Source: Paenibacillus alba
GTDB lineage: Bacteria; Bacillota; Bacilli; Paenibacillales; NBRC-103111
Direction: 5' to 3'
NCBI RefSeq assembly: GCF_013204855.1
Contig: NZ_JABMKZ010000026.1
Coordinates: 1-64,000 of the forward strand
DNA length: 64,000 nt
The position numbers and the translations under genes are program-made. Positions 61,138 through 64,000 of this stretch are shown here, piece by piece; position 1 is the stretch's first letter; each line of letters begins with the position of its first letter. Below the pieces are notes generated by a model. The model made no database searches and was not told the origin of the DNA. It worked only from the letters and a program-made list of their open reading frames with translations.

Positions 61138-61213
61138 ATATTGCAGGAAGATTGGACTAGTGAGGCACAAATATCGCAGGAAGATTGGACTAGTGAGGCA
61201 CAAATATCGCAGA
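61138..61213 (+). repeat. 33-bp tandem repeat upstream of the Fur-controlled promoter
   Basis: Two copies (61138-61170, 61171-61203) differ by one base, and a partial third begins at 61204. Each begins ATATYGCAGGAAG, like the dispersed GCAGG repeat family. The other bases of the 60948-61456 gap hold the terminator, promoter and leader. Confidence 0.85.
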
Positions 61214-61258
61214 ATACGACAACTATTCTGATATAAGGTACTGTAAATGCAAAAAAAG

Positions 61259-61287
61259 TTGACACCGATAATGATATTCATTATCAT
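61259..61287 (+). promoter_or_regulatory. iron-regulated promoter with Fur box
   Basis: TTGACA (61259-61264) and TATCAT (61282-61287) have a 17-base spacer. The 19-base GATAATGATATTCATTATC (61267-61285) between them differs from the classic Fur box by one base, so Fur would block the promoter when iron is plentiful. Confidence 0.9.
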
Positions 61288-61456
61288 TTATAGTTGATTA
61301 GAAGATACTGGTATTTTGCTTTCTCGCATGTTCGCCGAGCAGTTTCACATTGTTTACAGGAAGAGGGGGAGCGTAGTTCGGTTAAAGGGAAGGAAATAAG
61401 GGTCGGATAACTATCTTTTCGTAATCATTACATCATTTATAAGGAGAATGTATTTC

Positions 61457-62461
61457 ATGAGTCAGAGACTGAAGCCTTTAGTTGTATTACTTGCTGTGCT
61501 GCTACTTATAGCAGGCTGCGGAACCAAATCGATAACGGATAGCGGCGCTTCTCCATCAGCTAGCCCCGAAGCCGCAAGCGCTAATGCTGAGCGGGTCATC
61601 AAACATGTAAGGGGCGAGGCCAAAATCAAGGGAACACCAAAGCGCATTGTCGCCCTTGAATGGAAGTATGTGGAGGAACTGCTCTCGCTCGGCATTCAGC
61701 CGGTCGGCGTTGCGGATATTGCTGGTTACAAGAAGTGGATCAGCGCGAAGCCGGAGCTTGCTGCGAATGTTCAAGATGTAGGAACCCGTCAGGAGCCGAG
61801 TCTTGAAGTGATTACCTCGCTTAAGCCGGATCTGATTATTGCCGCTGGAAATCGCGTCAAAAATAACTATGAGCAGCTTAGCGCCATTGCACCAACACTT
61901 GTGTTCGACCAGTATTTGGAGGATACCTCGAAAAATCAATACGCAGAGATGGAATCCCACTTCAAGGTGATCGCGGACGTTGTCGGCAAAAAAACTGAGG
62001 CAGATGCTGTGTTGGCCGACTTGAACAAGTCGTACGAAGCTGCGAAGGCGAAGCTTCAAGCGGCAGGCAAAGCGGGAACCGAATATGTGCTAGCGTCGGC
62101 CTCCTCGAACCAAAACGCGGTTTCGTTCCGTCTGTTCCTGGATAACTCCGCAGCAACTGAAGTGCTCAACCGGATTGGGTTGAAAAATGCCTATAAATCC
62201 CAAAAATATGAAGCAAACGGCTTCTCGGCAGCTTCTGTAGAGTCGCTTTTATCTGTTCAGCAAGCCGACCTTCTCTACGTTATTCAACCAGACGACGACG
62301 TATTTGCGAAACAATTGAAGGATAATGATGTGTGGAAAAGTCTTAAGTTCGTGAAAGAAAACCGGCTGTATCCGCTTGGAGGCGATATGTGGCTGTATGG
62401 CGGCCCTGGTTCTTTGAAGTTGCTTGTGGAAAAAACCGTTGAGCAGTTGACGAAAAAGTGA
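61457..62461 (+). CDS. iron-siderophore ABC transporter substrate-binding lipoprotein
   Basis: The 334-residue lipoprotein has a lipobox LLIAGC near residue 20. The periplasmic-binding fold of the FecB/FhuD/YfiY class follows, with RIVALEWKYVEELLSLGIQP, EVITSLKPDLIIAAG and VQQADLLYVIQ. It binds an iron-siderophore at the membrane surface; the exact siderophore is unknown. ATG 61457 lies 10 bases after AAGGAG; an in-frame ATG at 61448 is too close to it. It is the first gene after the Fur box and overlaps the permease start by 1 bp. Confidence 0.88.
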   Translation: MSQRLKPLVVLLAVLLLIAGCGTKSITDSGASPSASPEAASANAERVIKHVRGEAKIKGTPKRIVALEWKYVEELLSLGIQPVGVADIAGYKKWISAKPELAANVQDVGTRQEPSLEVITSLKPDLIIAAGNRVKNNYEQLSAIAPTLVFDQYLEDTSKNQYAEMESHFKVIADVVGKKTEADAVLADLNKSYEAAKAKLQAAGKAGTEYVLASASSNQNAVSFRLFLDNSAATEVLNRIGLKNAYKSQKYEANGFSAASVESLLSVQQADLLYVIQPDDDVFAKQLKDNDVWKSLKFVKENRLYPLGGDMWLYGGPGSLKLLVEKTVEQLTKK

Positions 62462-64000
62462 TGACGCAGCCGATCGAAATGGCAACAAAATCAATGGCGA
62501 GGTCCACGTGGAAGAAGATCGCGGTATTCGGGGGAGGCTTAGTAAGTCTCGCCCTTCTTTTTTTTATAAGTCTTACGCAAGGGGAGGCTGATATAACCTT
62601 TCAGGACGTGATCGGATCGCTTCTAGCTGCTGCGGATCAGCAGTCACATCATGTTGTACTGGGCATGCGGCTGTCTCGAGCGACGATGGGTGTATTGGCG
62701 GGAGCCGCTTTAGCGGTTGCAGGAGTGCTTCTCCAGACGGTGACTAAAAATCCATTAGCCTCAGCAGGGACATTCGGCATCAATGCTGGCGCTTATTTTA
62801 TGATTGTTGCTGCTACTGTTTTTGTCCCATCCTTGGTTTTTTCCGTCCCGCTTCTGCTAGCGATGATTGGTGGTCTTGGTGGCGCGATGATTGCCTATTT
62901 CCTGGCAGGAGGAAGAAAGGGCACGCCCGTTCGATTGGCGCTGGCAGGCATGATTGTGACAATGGCGCTGGCTTCATTCACGAGCGCTCTTCAGCTGTTA
63001 TTCGAGAATGAAACCAACGGGCTCTTTATATGGGGCTCCGGTTCGCTTGTCCAGAACGATTGGAAGGGCGTGCAGTTTTCATGGCCTTGGATCGTATTAG
63101 TATTGATCATTCTAATGTTCTTCGTACGGATGCTGGATCTGCTTGAACTTGACGAGGAAACAGCGCAATCCTTGGGGCAAAAGGTAGGTGCTGCGAGGCT
63201 CTCTGCGCTGTTTATGGCGATATTATTAGCAGCGGTCGCTGTAAGTGTAGTAGGGCCAATCGGCTTTGTAGGCTTGATTGCTCCACATCTCGTTCGGCTG
63301 ATCGGATACCGCAGACATCTGGTGCTTATCCCCGCAGCGGCTCTGTGGGGGGCGTCGATTGTGGTCGGAGCCGATGTAGTCGCTAAATTAGTTCGCAGCA
63401 CGATTGGGGAGCTTCCTGTCGGTACGGTTACGGCTGTGCTTGGAGCGCCGTGGCTTATCTGGCTTGCCGTCCGAAGCACGCGATCCCCAAAGTCGGGGGA
63501 AACAGGCTCTTCGATGAGTGTTGGAACGGCTCGTTTCAGGTGGCATTATCCGGTCCTAATCGCAGGGGCGTTCGTGCTTCTAGTTGCCTTGCTAGTGTTC
63601 GGCTTGACTCAAGGTAGCTTAAAAGTGCCTGTCGGTGAAGTGATGAAGGTATTGACCGGTACAGGACAAGATATGTACCATAATATCATTCTTAAGCTTC
63701 GGCTCCCTCGCATGCTCGTCGCCGTGCTGGCAGGTGCGGGACTAGCTGTTTCAGGCGTCCTGCTTCAAGGGGCCGTCCGTAATCCGCTTGCCGATCCTTC
63801 TGTTATCGGCGTAACTTCCGGCGCAGGTGTTGGTGCGTTGCTGCTGATTGTTGTATGGCCCGGTGCAGCTGGTTTCCTGCTTCCTGTATTTGCATTGATA
63901 GGTGCTGTACTTGCTGCTGCTGCCGTTTATATGCTTTCCTGGCGCAAAGGGTTGCATCCGACCGTGGTTACTCTAGTCGGTATCGCGATTACGGCGATGG
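62461..64000 (+). CDS. FhuB-like fused double FecCD permease (partial, runs off the end)
   Basis: From ATG 62461 the frame stays open to the window end, about 513 residues. The first FecCD unit (residues about 20-345) has MRLSRATMGVLAGAALAVAG, LLQTVTKNPLA and VGPIGFVGLIAPHLVRLIG. The second starts near 360, with LRLPRMLVAVLAGAGLAVSG and LLQGAVRNPLADPSVIGV. Two permease halves in one chain, as in FhuB, form the membrane channel for an iron-siderophore importer. It is coupled to the binding protein (TGATG). The 3' end and any ATPase gene are beyond the window. Confidence 0.9.
   Translation, partial: MTQPIEMATKSMARSTWKKIAVFGGGLVSLALLFFISLTQGEADITFQDVIGSLLAAADQQSHHVVLGMRLSRATMGVLAGAALAVAGVLLQTVTKNPLASAGTFGINAGAYFMIVAATVFVPSLVFSVPLLLAMIGGLGGAMIAYFLAGGRKGTPVRLALAGMIVTMALASFTSALQLLFENETNGLFIWGSGSLVQNDWKGVQFSWPWIVLVLIILMFFVRMLDLLELDEETAQSLGQKVGAARLSALFMAILLAAVAVSVVGPIGFVGLIAPHLVRLIGYRRHLVLIPAAALWGASIVVGADVVAKLVRSTIGELPVGTVTAVLGAPWLIWLAVRSTRSPKSGETGSSMSVGTARFRWHYPVLIAGAFVLLVALLVFGLTQGSLKVPVGEVMKVLTGTGQDMYHNIILKLRLPRMLVAVLAGAGLAVSGVLLQGAVRNPLADPSVIGVTSGAGVGALLLIVVWPGAAGFLLPVFALIGAVLAAAAVYMLSWRKGLHPTVVTLVGIAITAM

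Overview
The window reads as chromosomal DNA of a Paenibacillus-like Bacillota bacterium (family Paenibacillaceae; inferred, not proven). Support comes from conserved Bacillales gene orders, a hisZ plus short-form hisG pair, strong AGGAGG-type ribosome sites, CtsR- and CggR-type operators, SLH-domain surface proteins and copper-amine-oxidase-type stalk domains.

Layout. 1-2800: a small thiamine-binding-type protein and a GMC oxidoreductase/subunit-3 pair, all on the minus strand. 3088-6419: a secreted NlpC/P60 protein, a PucR/CdaR-like regulator and an MsmX/UgpC-type sugar ABC ATPase. 6587-9680: hprK-lgt-ppaX-yvoF. 9886-16914: a full histidine operon (hisZ-G-D-B-H-F-IE-J; no hisA or hisC in the window). 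16989-25632: prs, a TPR protein, trxB, glcK, rapZ, yvcK, whiA and an HPr-family gene at the crh position, then a surface stalk protein. 28054-28910: clpP with a CtsR site, and tRNA-Arg(CCG). 29189-36247: the lower glycolytic operon cggR-gapA-pgk-tpiA-gpmI-eno with a CggR operator. 36294-42339: an M50-like membrane protein, then secG, est, rnr, smpB and ssrA (tmRNA).

From the 3' end of ssrA to about 60.07 kb the character changes. The ssrA tail recurs as an exact 25-bp repeat at 47054 and as degraded copies near 47267 and 60056. Between the copies lie a helicase relic, an integrase C-terminal relic, two large SLH surface proteins, a secreted cysteine peptidase with a small anchored protein, a LytS-like kinase with a LuxR-type regulator, an intact SWIM-domain gene plus a decayed relative, and other gene fragments. 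I read this as a composite, partly decayed integrative region built at ssrA. It is the most interesting part of the window.

60381-64000 holds an unknown conserved-looking gene and then a Fur-controlled siderophore uptake locus: a lipoprotein binding protein and a FhuB-like fused double permease that runs off the end.

Functional links: HprK, the HPr-family protein, GlcK, MsmX, CggR and the glycolytic operon are parts of carbon-catabolite and sugar control. SecG, RNase R, SmpB and tmRNA form the export and ribosome-rescue block. Several intergenic regions carry repeats and palindromes of unknown function.
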